Assembly (NCBI GenBank): GCA_965250105.1
Contig: OZ252290.1
Span: forward strand, 3,100,001-3,164,000
Length of the DNA stretch: 64,000 nt
Origin: JBCBSK01 sp965250105
GTDB taxonomy: Bacteria; Pseudomonadota; Alphaproteobacteria; Rhizobiales; Tepidamorphaceae
Direction: 5' to 3'
Of the stretch, positions 33,394 through 42,400 are shown in pieces; the first letter of the stretch is position 1, and each line of letters begins with the position of its first letter. The notes below the pieces were generated by a model. The model was not told the origin of the DNA and searched no databases. It was given only the letters and a program-made list of their open reading frames with translations. A program made the translations under genes and the position numbers.

Positions 33394-34413
33394 CTAAAGG
33401 GCCGCGGCCGTCCGTGTGGTGGCGCGTGCCGTCGGGCCCCGGCCGATGCCGCGCGCGGACAGTCCGGCATTGGGGCTGATCTCGACGATGCCGTAATCGG
33501 TCACCCGGCCCTGCACGGTGCGGCGCGACTGGGTGTTGACCACGGCGACGGTTTCGCCGCGCCCCGCATCGGCCAGCGCCCGGCCGCGCGCGCTCAGCGT
33601 GATGCCGGCCGAGCGATAGACCAGCGTGACGTCCTGATTGCGCTCGACGAGCACCGGCTCCATCAGATCGTCGAAGCGCACGGGCGTGCCGGCGCGCAGA
33701 CCCCGCCGCGCGGCGCTGCCGACGATTTCGGCTGGATCGACGACGGCGTTGCGCGGCATCTCGGCCCGGTTCACCCGCTGGACCGCGACATCGCGCGCGC
33801 CGATATGCTGGCCGCGCTCGATCGGGCGGGTCAGGGTGACGGCGTCGACGGTCTCGATGAAGCGTCCGCCGAGCGGCACCGGCTGCGATGCCGGGCCGAC
33901 CCGGAGCATGGCGCGGAACCGGCCGGTGGCCGCGTCGATGCGCTCGATGGCCACCGCCATCCGGCGCGCGGCATAGGCATCGACGAACAGATCGGCGGGC
34001 GGGCTGTCGAAGGTGATCGTCACGGCATCGGGCGTTTGGATGACGCCGACCGCGAGCAGTTCGGACAGAAGCAGCGACTGGATGTCCTCGGCGGTCACCC
34101 GGCGCCCGCTGCGGCCGACCGTGACATAGGCCAGGCCACCGGTCTCGACCTCCGTCAGCCCGTGCGGGGCGACGGCGGCGACGACATCGGCGACGGGCAC
34201 CGCGCCGCGCATGCCGGGCTGGGGCGCGCGGAACACCGGCGTGTCGGCGAGCGGGCCGGAAATTCCGAACAGGTCGCCGATCGTCACCACGTCGCCATCG
34301 ACGGTGATCTCGGGGATCAGCACGGCCACCGCCTCTTCGGCATGGCTAGCCCGCAAGGCGGTCAGCGCGACGAGCGTGCCGAGCGCGACGACGGTCAGGA
34401 TACGAAGCAGCAT
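33394..34413 (-). CDS. flgA: Flagellar P-ring assembly chaperone FlgA
   Basis: FlgA is a periplasmic chaperone for P-ring formation. The 339-residue protein has a signal peptide (ILTVVALGTLVALTALRASHA), a long N-terminal region and a C-terminal SAF domain with TRPIERGQHIGARDVAVQRV, then GSAARRGLRAGTPVRFDDL and TLVYRSAGITLSARGRALAD. The length fits the longer alphaproteobacterial type. It is between flgG and flgH. Confidence 0.92.
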   Translation of the reverse strand: MLLRILTVVALGTLVALTALRASHAEEAVAVLIPEITVDGDVVTIGDLFGISGPLADTPVFRAPQPGMRGAVPVADVVAAVAPHGLTEVETGGLAYVTVGRSGRRVTAEDIQSLLLSELLAVGVIQTPDAVTITFDSPPADLFVDAYAARRMAVAIERIDAATGRFRAMLRVGPASQPVPLGGRFIETVDAVTLTRPIERGQHIGARDVAVQRVNRAEMPRNAVVDPAEIVGSAARRGLRAGTPVRFDDLMEPVLVERNQDVTLVYRSAGITLSARGRALADAGRGETVAVVNTQSRRTVQGRVTDYGIVEISPNAGLSARGIGRGPTARATTRTAAAL

Positions 34414-34435
34414 GATGCCCTCCTCTTGGTGGCGT

Positions 34436-35221
34436 CTAGCGCAGCTGTGCCACGGCCGACATCATCTGGTCGGCGCCGCTGATCACGCGGGCGTTCATTT
34501 CATAGGCGCGCTGGGCGGCGATCAGATCCGACAGTTCGGTGACCGGGTTCACGTTCGACTGTTCGAGATACATCTGCTGCAGGTCGCCATAGCCGACATC
34601 GCCCGGTGTCGAGACCTGGGCCTGACCGGAAGCCGCGGTTTCGAGATAGAGATTGTCGCCGATGGCTTCGAGACCGGCCCGGTTCACGAAGCGGGCCAGT
34701 TCGATCTGGCCGACATCCTGCGGTTCGGGCTGGTCGGCGAGTTGGACCTGCACTTGTCCCAGATTGGAGATCGTCACCGATACCGCGTCTTCCGGGATCT
34801 GGATGTTCGGTTCGACGAGATAGCCGTCGACGGTGACGAGATTGCCTTCATTGTCGCGGTTGAAGCTGCCGTCGCGGCTGTAGGCGGTGCGCCCGTCGGG
34901 CAATTGGATCTGGAAGAAGCCGTCGCCGCGAATGGCGATGTCGAGCTGCTTTTCCGTCATCACGACATTGCCCTGGCTCATGATGCGGGTGGTGGCGGCG
35001 GTCTTGACGCCGACGCCGACCTGCACGCCGACGGGCACCAGCGTGCCGGCATCCGAGGTCACCGTGCCCATGCGGCGCAGGTTCTGGTAGAGCAGATCCT
35101 GGAAGTCGGCGCGCTGACGCTTGAAGCCGGTTGTGCGCATATTGGCGATATTGTTGGAGATGACCTCGACATTGAGTTCCTGGGCCATCATCCCGGTCGC
35201 CGCGATATGAAGTGCCTGCAT
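34436..35221 (-). CDS. flgG: Flagellar distal rod protein FlgG
   Basis: FlgG builds the distal rod. The 261-residue product starts MQALHIAATGMMAQELNVEV, then ISNNIANMRTTGFKRQRADF, the rod-protein signature, has VMTEKQLDIAIRGDGFFQIQ in the middle and the C-terminal coiled-coil EQSNVNPVTELSDLIAAQRA. Length matches the family (about 262). It lies downstream of flgF with a 137-bp gap. Confidence 0.96.
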   Translation of the reverse strand: MQALHIAATGMMAQELNVEVISNNIANMRTTGFKRQRADFQDLLYQNLRRMGTVTSDAGTLVPVGVQVGVGVKTAATTRIMSQGNVVMTEKQLDIAIRGDGFFQIQLPDGRTAYSRDGSFNRDNEGNLVTVDGYLVEPNIQIPEDAVSVTISNLGQVQVQLADQPEPQDVGQIELARFVNRAGLEAIGDNLYLETAASGQAQVSTPGDVGYGDLQQMYLEQSNVNPVTELSDLIAAQRAYEMNARVISGADQMMSAVAQLR

Positions 35222-35358
35222 GGCGGTCGTCTCCTGGACGGTGCCGGACTAGGGCGGTTTCGGGCCCAGATCCGGTGATGTGATCGGTCTCGGACTGTCG
35301 GAGAGATCGGCCGGGCCCTGGTCCGTCAGGCCCCGGCCCGGATCGCTCCGGGCTGTGT

Positions 35359-36102
35359 TCAGGCGGTCGGCATCCGGCTCAAGCTGTTGATCGCGTCGCG
35401 GCGCAGATCGTCCATGCGCCGCTGCGTCGAGACCAGCGATTCATAGGCCCGCGTCACCTCGATCATGTTGCTGATCTCGGTGATCGGTGTGACGTTGGAG
35501 CGCTCGATCATGCCCTGCTGCACGCTGGCATTGTCGGCGACGATGGGCTGGCTGTCGGTGGCGAACATGGTGTCGCCGGCCGGCGTCAGGTCCATATTGG
35601 TGTCGAAGCGGACGACGCGCAGCTGGCCCACCTCGCCGGCATCGGTCGACACCGTGCCGTCGCGCGCGATGACGATCTCGCCGTCATCGGGGCCGAACTG
35701 CAAGGGGCCGCCGGCGCCGAGGACCGGGTGGCCGTCATGGGTCACCAGATCGCCTTGCGGGCTCAGCGTGAAGGCCCCGTTGCGGGTATAGCGTTCGCCC
35801 TCGGGCGTGCCGACCACGAACCAGCCATCGCCTTCGATCGCGACATCGAGCGGATTGTCGGAGATCTGCATCCGCCCGGGCTGGAAGTCGCGCACCGTGG
35901 CGATGTCGTGCACGAAGGACAGGGTGCGGTCGCTCCGGCGCGGCATGTCATGTTCCGCGACGGGCATGAGATATTCCTCGAACATCATCGCTTCGGACTT
36001 GAAGCCGGCGGTGTTGAGGTTCGCCAGATTGTTGGCGATCACGTCGAGCTGCCGTCTGAGGGCGACCTGACGCGACAGATTGATGAGGCTAGCGTTTTCC
36101 AT
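35359..36102 (-). CDS. flgF: Flagellar proximal rod protein FlgF
   Basis: FlgF is part of the proximal rod. The start MENASLINLSRQVALRRQLD (ATG 36102) and NLANLNTAGFKSE fit the family; the longer upstream reading is noncoding and carries the promoter. The core PLDVAIEGDGWFVVGTPEGE and the C-terminal RSNVTPITEISNMIEVTRAY are conserved. Length 247. A sigma-54 promoter lies 73-88 bp upstream, marking flgF as the head of flgF-flgG-flgA-flgH. Confidence 0.92.
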   Translation of the reverse strand: MENASLINLSRQVALRRQLDVIANNLANLNTAGFKSEAMMFEEYLMPVAEHDMPRRSDRTLSFVHDIATVRDFQPGRMQISDNPLDVAIEGDGWFVVGTPEGERYTRNGAFTLSPQGDLVTHDGHPVLGAGGPLQFGPDDGEIVIARDGTVSTDAGEVGQLRVVRFDTNMDLTPAGDTMFATDSQPIVADNASVQQGMIERSNVTPITEISNMIEVTRAYESLVSTQRRMDDLRRDAINSLSRMPTA

Positions 36103-36174
36103 CGTCTCGTTAACCGTTGAAGTGCTCCCATGAGCGCCCTGCACGGTTGGGACACGGCACTCGACCGTTAACCA

Positions 36175-36190
36175 AGCATGCACCGTGCCA
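36175..36190 (-). promoter_or_regulatory. Sigma-54 promoter upstream of flgF
   Basis: On the minus strand TGGCACGGTGCATGCT has GG and GC separated by exactly 10 bases (TGGCAC-N5-ATGC), with a perfect -24 half and one mismatch at -12. It lies 73 bp upstream of the flgF ATG. Rod genes of Caulobacter depend on sigma-54 and FlbD, which supports it. Confidence 0.65.
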
Positions 36191-36308
36191 GATGGAAAAC
36201 ATCAATGAAATCAATGGATGGAGCCCATATCGGCGTTACCGGGCGGCAAAACCGGCCGGGGCCTGGAAGGGGGGCTCCCGGCAAAACTTGCCGATCATGG
36301 TTAACGCT

Positions 36309-36325
36309 GAAACCGTTTGTTAACC
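36309..36325 (+). promoter_or_regulatory. Partial CtrA-like box upstream of fliL
   Basis: GAAA-N7-TTAACC (36309-36325) keeps the strong half-site TTAACC with correct spacing but has GAAA in the first half. It lies about 95 bp before fliL. A further TTAA at 36301 is not in register. The 316-bp divergent region 36103-36418 contains this and the flgF promoter and nothing else I recognise. Confidence 0.4.
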
Positions 36326-36418
36326 CTTCACCGCCTAGCGTCGCACAGTCGCGGACTGGGGTTGCGCGCCCCGTGGGGCTTCCCGTCATCCGCGCAAGCG
36401 TGGCAATCGGAGGCTGTC

Positions 36419-36928
36419 ATGGCCGAGGCGGACCAGCCGGATTTCGACAATATCGAAGAGGTTGCTGACGCGGAGCGGGCGGCGGGCCGGCAGGCCAAGA
36501 TGCGCCGCATGATCCTGATGGGGGTCGGCGGGCTGGTGCTGCTGGGCGCCGGCGGCGGGGCCGCCATGATGATGATGGGCGGGTCGGAGCCGGCCATGGG
36601 GCCGGACGGCGAGCCGCAGATGCCCGCGATCTTCTATGACCTGCCGGAAATGACGGTCAATCTCGCCTCGACCGATCAGCGGCCGCAATATCTGCGCATC
36701 AACGTGTCGCTCGAACTGCGCGATCGCAACGATGTCGCCGCCATCGAGCCCGTCATGCCGCGCGTGCTCGACGCGTTCCAGGTCTATCTGCGCGAATTGC
36801 GCGCCAGCGATCTCGAAGGTTCCGCCGGCGTTCACCGGCTGAAGGAGGAACTGACCCGGCGCATCAACATCGCGATCTATCCCGCCGAGATCAACGGCGT
36901 CCTGTTCCAGGAAATCCTGGTCCAGTAG
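36419..36928 (+). CDS. fliL: Flagellar basal body-associated protein FliL
   Basis: FliL is a single-span inner membrane protein that supports the stator and torque. The 169-residue product has an acidic cytoplasmic N-terminus, one transmembrane helix with a Met/Gly-rich end (LMGVGGLVLLGAGGGAAMMM), and a periplasmic domain with FYDLPEMTVNLAS, YLRINVSLELRD and the C-terminal GVLFQEILVQ. The ATG at 36419 follows GGAGG by 5 bp. It is followed by fliM after 13 bp. Confidence 0.92.
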   Translation: MAEADQPDFDNIEEVADAERAAGRQAKMRRMILMGVGGLVLLGAGGGAAMMMMGGSEPAMGPDGEPQMPAIFYDLPEMTVNLASTDQRPQYLRINVSLELRDRNDVAAIEPVMPRVLDAFQVYLRELRASDLEGSAGVHRLKEELTRRINIAIYPAEINGVLFQEILVQ

Positions 36929-36941
36929 GCGAGGCACCGAG

Positions 36942-38108
36942 ATGGCTGACGACGGACCGGACCAGGACGATCTCGCCGCCGCGTGGGGGGCGGCACTCGG
37001 CGACGAGGATGCGGGCACCACCGATGACGCGATGGCGGCCGAATGGGCCGCCATGCTCGACGGTCCCGAGGAGGAGGCCGAGGAAGACCAGCGCGGCGCC
37101 GAGCGCGTCCTCAATCAGGACGAGATCGACAATCTGCTGGGTTTCAATGTCGACGATCTCGACGGCGACGACCGCACCGGCATCCGCGCCATCATCAATT
37201 CGGCGATGGTGTCCTATGAACGCCTGCCGATGCTGGAGATCATCTTCGATCGGCTGGTTCGGCTGATGACGACGAGCCTGAGGAACTTCACCTCCGACAA
37301 TGTCGACGTATCGCTCGAAACGCTGCGTTCGGTCCGCTTCGGCGACTATCTGAACTCGATCCCGCTGCCGGCCATCCTGTCGGTCTTCAAGGCCGAGCAA
37401 TGGGACAATTACGGCCTCGTCACCGTCGAATCCAATCTGATCTATTCCATGGTCGACGTGCTCCTGGGTGGCCGCCGGGCGCCGATGCAGATGCGCGTCG
37501 AGGGCCGGCCCTATACCACGATCGAAACCAATCTGATCCGGCGCATGGTCGATGTCGTTCTTGAAGACGCCCAGCAGGCCTTCGCGCCGCTGTCGCCGGT
37601 CGAATTCGTCACCGAACGGCTCGAGACCAATCCCCGGTTCGCGGCGATCGCGCGGCCGGCCAACGCGGCGATCGTGGTCCGGCTCCGGATTGACATGGAG
37701 GATCGCGGCGGCAGCCTCGAATTCCTGCTGCCCTATGCGACGATCGAGCCGATCCGCGATCTTCTGCTGCAGATGTTCATGGGCGAGAAATTCGGCCGCG
37801 ATCCGATCTGGGAAGGCCATCTCGCGACCGAACTCTACGCGACCCAGGTCGATCTCGACGCCGTCCTGGTCGAAATGGCGCTGCCGCTGCGCCAGACGCT
37901 CGATCTCAAGGTCGGCGAGACGATCCCGCTAGATATCACGCCGGAAACCCCGGTCACCCTGAAATGCGGCGGTATCGAACTCGCCGATGCCGTGGCCGGC
38001 CGGCATGGCGACCGGATCGCGGTCCGGGTCGCGAGCCGGCTGAGACCGCCGCGCATGACACTGGCCCAGTTTGAAAAGGCCGACATGTTGAACGCAGAAA
38101 GGAGCTAG
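36942..38108 (+). CDS. fliM: Flagellar motor switch protein FliM
   Basis: FliM is the C-ring switch protein that binds CheY-P and FliG. The 388-residue product has the CheY-binding peptide LNQDEIDNLLGF at 57-68, displaced from the N-terminus by an acidic 56-residue extension with two similar Trp motifs (LAAAWGAALGD, MAAEWAAMLDG). The middle domain includes IINSAMVSYERLPMLEIIFD, and the SpoA-like C-terminal domain has LDLKVGETIPLDI. It is followed by a DUF6468 gene and motE. fliG and fliN are not in the window. Confidence 0.94.
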   Translation: MADDGPDQDDLAAAWGAALGDEDAGTTDDAMAAEWAAMLDGPEEEAEEDQRGAERVLNQDEIDNLLGFNVDDLDGDDRTGIRAIINSAMVSYERLPMLEIIFDRLVRLMTTSLRNFTSDNVDVSLETLRSVRFGDYLNSIPLPAILSVFKAEQWDNYGLVTVESNLIYSMVDVLLGGRRAPMQMRVEGRPYTTIETNLIRRMVDVVLEDAQQAFAPLSPVEFVTERLETNPRFAAIARPANAAIVVRLRIDMEDRGGSLEFLLPYATIEPIRDLLLQMFMGEKFGRDPIWEGHLATELYATQVDLDAVLVEMALPLRQTLDLKVGETIPLDITPETPVTLKCGGIELADAVAGRHGDRIAVRVASRLRPPRMTLAQFEKADMLNAERS

Positions 38109-38113
38109 CTGCC

Positions 38114-38536
38114 ATGGTTGGGATGATTGTCGAGATCACGGTGATCGCGCTGCTGGTGGTGACGATCGGCTATTGCGTCATTCTGAACCGCAAGCTGGCG
38201 CGGCTGCGCACCGGCGAGCAGACGATGCGCGAGACGATTGGCGAACTGGTATCGGCCACCGACAATGCCCAGAAGGCGATTGTCGATCTCAAGGAAATGT
38301 CGTCGGAAACCGATCGTAGGCTCGGCCATAAGCTGAAGCAGGGCGATCTTCTGGCCCGTGAACTCGCCGCGCGCGTCGGTGCGGGCGAGGCGGTCGTCGA
38401 CCGCGTCGCCAAGCTGGTGTCGGCGGCGCGCACTGGCGGGGAGGCATCGCGCCCAGCCATGCGGGCCGGCGGTGTCGCGGCATCTCCGGCGCATGATCTT
38501 GGCGGCTTCCGGGCCGTCGCCGGGGACGCTGCGTGA
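38114..38536 (+). CDS. DUF6468-like flagellar-cluster membrane protein
   Basis: A 140-residue protein with an N-terminal transmembrane helix (MIVEITVIALLVVTIGYCVI), then a basic NRKLARLR and a long helical domain with IGELVSATDNAQKAIVDLKE. This pattern matches DUF6468, a family I recall as located between fliM and motE in alphaproteobacteria. It lies 5 bp after fliM and overlaps motE by 4 bp. Function unknown; the position suggests a motor or placement role. Confidence 0.65.
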   Translation: MVGMIVEITVIALLVVTIGYCVILNRKLARLRTGEQTMRETIGELVSATDNAQKAIVDLKEMSSETDRRLGHKLKQGDLLARELAARVGAGEAVVDRVAKLVSAARTGGEASRPAMRAGGVAASPAHDLGGFRAVAGDAA

Positions 38537-39297
38537 TCCGAGACATCCGCTTCCTGCCGCTCGTGGCCGCCGCGGCGGCCGCGCTCGCGGTCTTGAAGCT
38601 CGTCGGACTGTTGTCCGGCGATCCGTCGGGCCTGAGCGGTACGCGGATCGCGACCGCGCAGCAGGCCGACCCCGCGCCGACCAATGATCAAATGGCCGAC
38701 CAGGCAGCCGAACAGATGTCTGATCCGGCCACCGCGGGTATGGAGATCGACGAGACGGTGACGGTAGATACCGACCCCGCCGCTGTCGAGAACGGCGGCT
38801 TGGCGGAGCCCGAAGTGCGCTTCGTCGACGATCTCAGGCCCGATGACGGCGCCGAGGCGGCATTGCTCGAACGCCTCGGCGAGCGGCGCCTGCAACTCGA
38901 AGAGCGTGAGCGCGAACTCGATCTGCGCGAGAACCTCCTGCGCGCCGCCGAGGAGCGCATCGAGGAACGGCTGAGCGAATTGCGCGCCATCGAGGAACGG
39001 CTCAGCACGGTCGAGGCGGCGCGCGAGGAAGCCGTCGACGAGCGGCTGGCCAATCTGATCACCATGTATGAGACGATGAAGCCCAAGGATGCGGCGGAAG
39101 TCTTCAACCGCCTCGACCTGCCGGTGCTCGTCGAGGTCGCGAGCCGCATCAAGGCGCGCACCATGGCCGAGATCCTGGCGGCGATGTCGCCCGACCGCGC
39201 CGAGGCGCTGACCGTGGCGCTGGCGAGCTTCGCCCAGCAGGCGCCGAAGGTCGAGGACGCCCTGCCGCAGATCATCGGCACCGAGCCCAATTCCTGA
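38533..39297 (+). CDS. motE: MotE-family flagellar protein (MgtE N-domain-like)
   Basis: MotE proteins assist periplasmic MotC and stator function in alphaproteobacteria. The 254-residue product has an N-terminal hydrophobic segment (FLPLVAAAAAALAVLKLVGL), an acidic linker, a charged coiled coil (about 110-165, rich in RLxxLEERE heptads) and a C-terminal MgtE_N-like domain with LITMYETMKPKDAAEVFNRL, then MAEILAAMSPDRAEALT. The ATG overlaps the preceding stop. Confidence 0.82.
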   Translation: MIRDIRFLPLVAAAAAALAVLKLVGLLSGDPSGLSGTRIATAQQADPAPTNDQMADQAAEQMSDPATAGMEIDETVTVDTDPAAVENGGLAEPEVRFVDDLRPDDGAEAALLERLGERRLQLEERERELDLRENLLRAAEERIEERLSELRAIEERLSTVEAAREEAVDERLANLITMYETMKPKDAAEVFNRLDLPVLVEVASRIKARTMAEILAAMSPDRAEALTVALASFAQQAPKVEDALPQIIGTEPNS

Positions 39298-39405
39298 CCG
39301 GTCACGGCCGGTCGCTCGATCCCTGTCCTCCGGCTTAATCCGGCATTTACGCCCCATTACCTATGATCGGTGCTCGAAGTCCGTTCGGATCGCCGGGCCG
39401 CCGCG

Positions 39406-42400
39406 ATGCGAATGCGTGTGTGTTGCGTATCGGGGCAGAGTGTTTTGGCGCAGAGGTTCGAGACAGCCGATCGGGTGCGGCGCGCGGGTTTCCCGCGCGG
39501 CGGGGGCCGTGCCGCCCGCGCCCTGCTCGCGGGTTTCGCCCTTTTCTGCCTGCTATGGCCCCTGGCGATCGCGCCGGCCAGCGCCGAAACGACCCTCGAC
39601 GTCAGCCGCGAGGACGGGTTTGGCCGGATCGTCATCACCTTCGACGAACTGCCCGACTATCAGGTGCGCGCCTCGACCGGCGTGATCACCGTCACCTTCG
39701 ACGGCGAGGTCGCGCCCAATGCGCAGCTCATCTCGGATGCACTGCCCGGCTATCTGACGGCGGGGCGCACCGACCCGGACCGGCGCGGCATAAGGCTGGC
39801 GCTGGCGCAGACCGTCACGGTCAACACGATGGAGGCCGGGCGGAAGCTGTTTCTCGACCTTCTGCCGTCCGGCTGGAGCGGGCCGCCGCCGCCGCTGCCG
39901 CCCGAGGTGATCGAGGAACTGCGCCAGCTCGCCGAACTCGAAATGGAACAGCAGCGCGAGCGCGAGCGCCAGGACGCGATCCGCGCGGCGCCCGAGATCG
40001 GGCTCGACCTCCTGTTGCAGCCGACCTTCGCCCGCCTCGTCTTCGCCTGGGAGGGGCCGGTCGATGCCGCGATCAGCCGGGCCGACGAAACGGTCACCGT
40101 GACATTTCCCCGCTGGGGCGTCGTTCCCGTGGCGCGCGTGCGGCCACGTTTCCCCGACTATCTGATGGACATGACGGTGGAGCAGGGCGAGACCGGCACG
40201 ATCGTAACGCTGACCGTCGATCCGACCTCGGATGTGCGCGGCTTCGTCGAGGACAGGTCCTATATCGTCGACATCGTCGACCGCAACGCGCTCGATCGCG
40301 TGGTGCCGAGTGAGGGCGATCAGGCCTTCTTGCCCGATCTGCCAGGTCCGCCGCCGATTGCCGGCGGCGGGTTGTCGAGCATCGGCGCGCGGCCCGATGC
40401 CGACAGCGTGCCGGATGACGCCGCCGAGGCGCCCCCGCCGCCGGGCGGCGCCGTCGCGGTCACCGAACAGGCCCTGCCGCTCGATGGTCCGGCCCCGCCG
40501 CGTCCCGCCGACGCGCCGGCCGAGATGGCGGCCCCGTCGCCGCGCGACACGGAAGCGGCGACGGCGGTGGATCCGGCCTTGCCCCGGGAAGAAGTCGCCG
40601 AGGATATCGCGGCGGAGGTTCCGGACGACGCGCCGCCGCTCGCCCGGGATGCCGAAGCCGCCGATGACGCCGGAGACGACGACGTAAGAGATGGTGAAAC
40701 CGCTGAAGCGTCGATAGCCACGATCCCGGCTGTAACGCCGTCGGAACCGGTTGACATGGTGCGCGCCGAAGCCCGCCGCTTCGGGTCCAGCGTCAGGCTC
40801 GAATTCCCGTTCAAGCAGAAAACCCCGGCCGCGATCTTCCAGTATCACGGCGAGCTCTGGATGGTCTTCGCCACCGCCGCCGATCTCGACATCCGCAGCC
40901 TCAGGTCTGATCTCGCCGGCATCGTCGGCGACATCACCGTCGAAAGCTTTGGCGATGCCAGCCTTGTCCGCATGCGGCTGTTGCGGCGCTATCTCACCAA
41001 TACCGCGATCGACGGCAATGCCTGGCTGATCACCATCGGCGATCTGGTGCTCGATCCGGCCCGGCCGCTGACGATCGAGCGCGGCGTGACGCCCGAAGAG
41101 GGCCCACTGTTGCGCGTGCCGATGCAGGGGATCGCCGGGCGTTACGCGATTGTCGATACGGTCACCGGTGGTGATCTGATCGCGGTCGTCGCCTATGGCC
41201 CGGCGCAGAGCTTGTTCAAGAACCACAACCTGGTCGAGCTCGATTTCCTCAAGACGGCCCACGGGCTGGTGATCCGGCCCAAGGCGGATGGCATCTCGGT
41301 CTTCGTCGAGCCCGACATGGTGGAGATCGTGCGGGCGCCGGGCCTGTCGCTGTCGGCCGATTCCTGGCGCCCCTCGGTGCAGGCCGGCGAGGAGGCCGGG
41401 CAGGTTTCGCGCGCCGGTTTCGTGGCCCTGCGCGACGACGAGATGCCGCAAGGGGCCGAGGATTTCCTGCGCCGGCGCAACTTCCTGGTCAACCGCATCG
41501 CGACCGTCGACGGGGTGGAGCGGACCCAGGTGCGCGTCGAACTGGCCAAGACGCTCCTGTCGCAGGATTTCGCCGCCGAGGCGCTCGGGCTGATCAATCT
41601 GGCGGCCGAGGAAGACACGCTGACGGAGGCCGATCCGGTGTTTCACGCCATGCGTGGCGTGGCACAGACGATCCTGGGCCGCCATGACGATGCCTTGCAG
41701 GATCTCGAACACCGCCTTCTGATCGACAGTCCGGATGCCGCGCTGTGGCGCGGGCTGATCCTCAGCGAGACGAGCCGGCCGAGCGAGGCGCTGGCCCAGT
41801 TCGCGCTCGGCGAACCCGTCATCGCATCCTATCCGAGCCGCCGGCAGCGCCAGTTCCGGCTCGGCGAGGCGGCGGCCGCGCTCGAGGTCAACGATCTCGA
41901 AACCGCCTTCGACGCGCTGACCCGCGCCCAGGATCTCGCCACCAATGATGGTGAGTTCGAGTTGCTCCTGCTGCGTGGCCGGCTGGCCGAACAGCTGGAC
42001 AATCCCGAGGACGCGCTCGTCGCCTATAACCGGGTGATCCGCCATGGCGACCGGCAGGCCGAGGTCGAGGCGCGGTTGCGCCGGGCGCGGCTTCTGATCG
42101 ATCGCAACGGCATCGATCCGGTCGACGCGGTCAAGGAACTCGAAAGCCTGTCGGTGTCCTGGCGCGGCGACGAGATCGAACTCGAGAGCCTGCGCACGCT
42201 GGCCCAGCTCTACAGCCGCGACAAGGACTATCGTCGCGCCTTCGAGATCATGGAGGCCGCCACGCTGGCCGATTCGGCGTCGCCCATCACCCGATCGATC
42301 CAGGACGACATGTCGGAGGTCTTCACCTCGCTCTATATCGGCGACCGGCAGGACGATCTCGGCCCGATCGACGCGCTGGCGCTGTTCTACGATTTCCGCG

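Noticed and set aside
39553..42045. 830-codon minus-strand ORF opposite the TPR protein gene
   Set aside because: Antisense shadow with no domain pattern; the plus-strand frame has a signal peptide and repeats.
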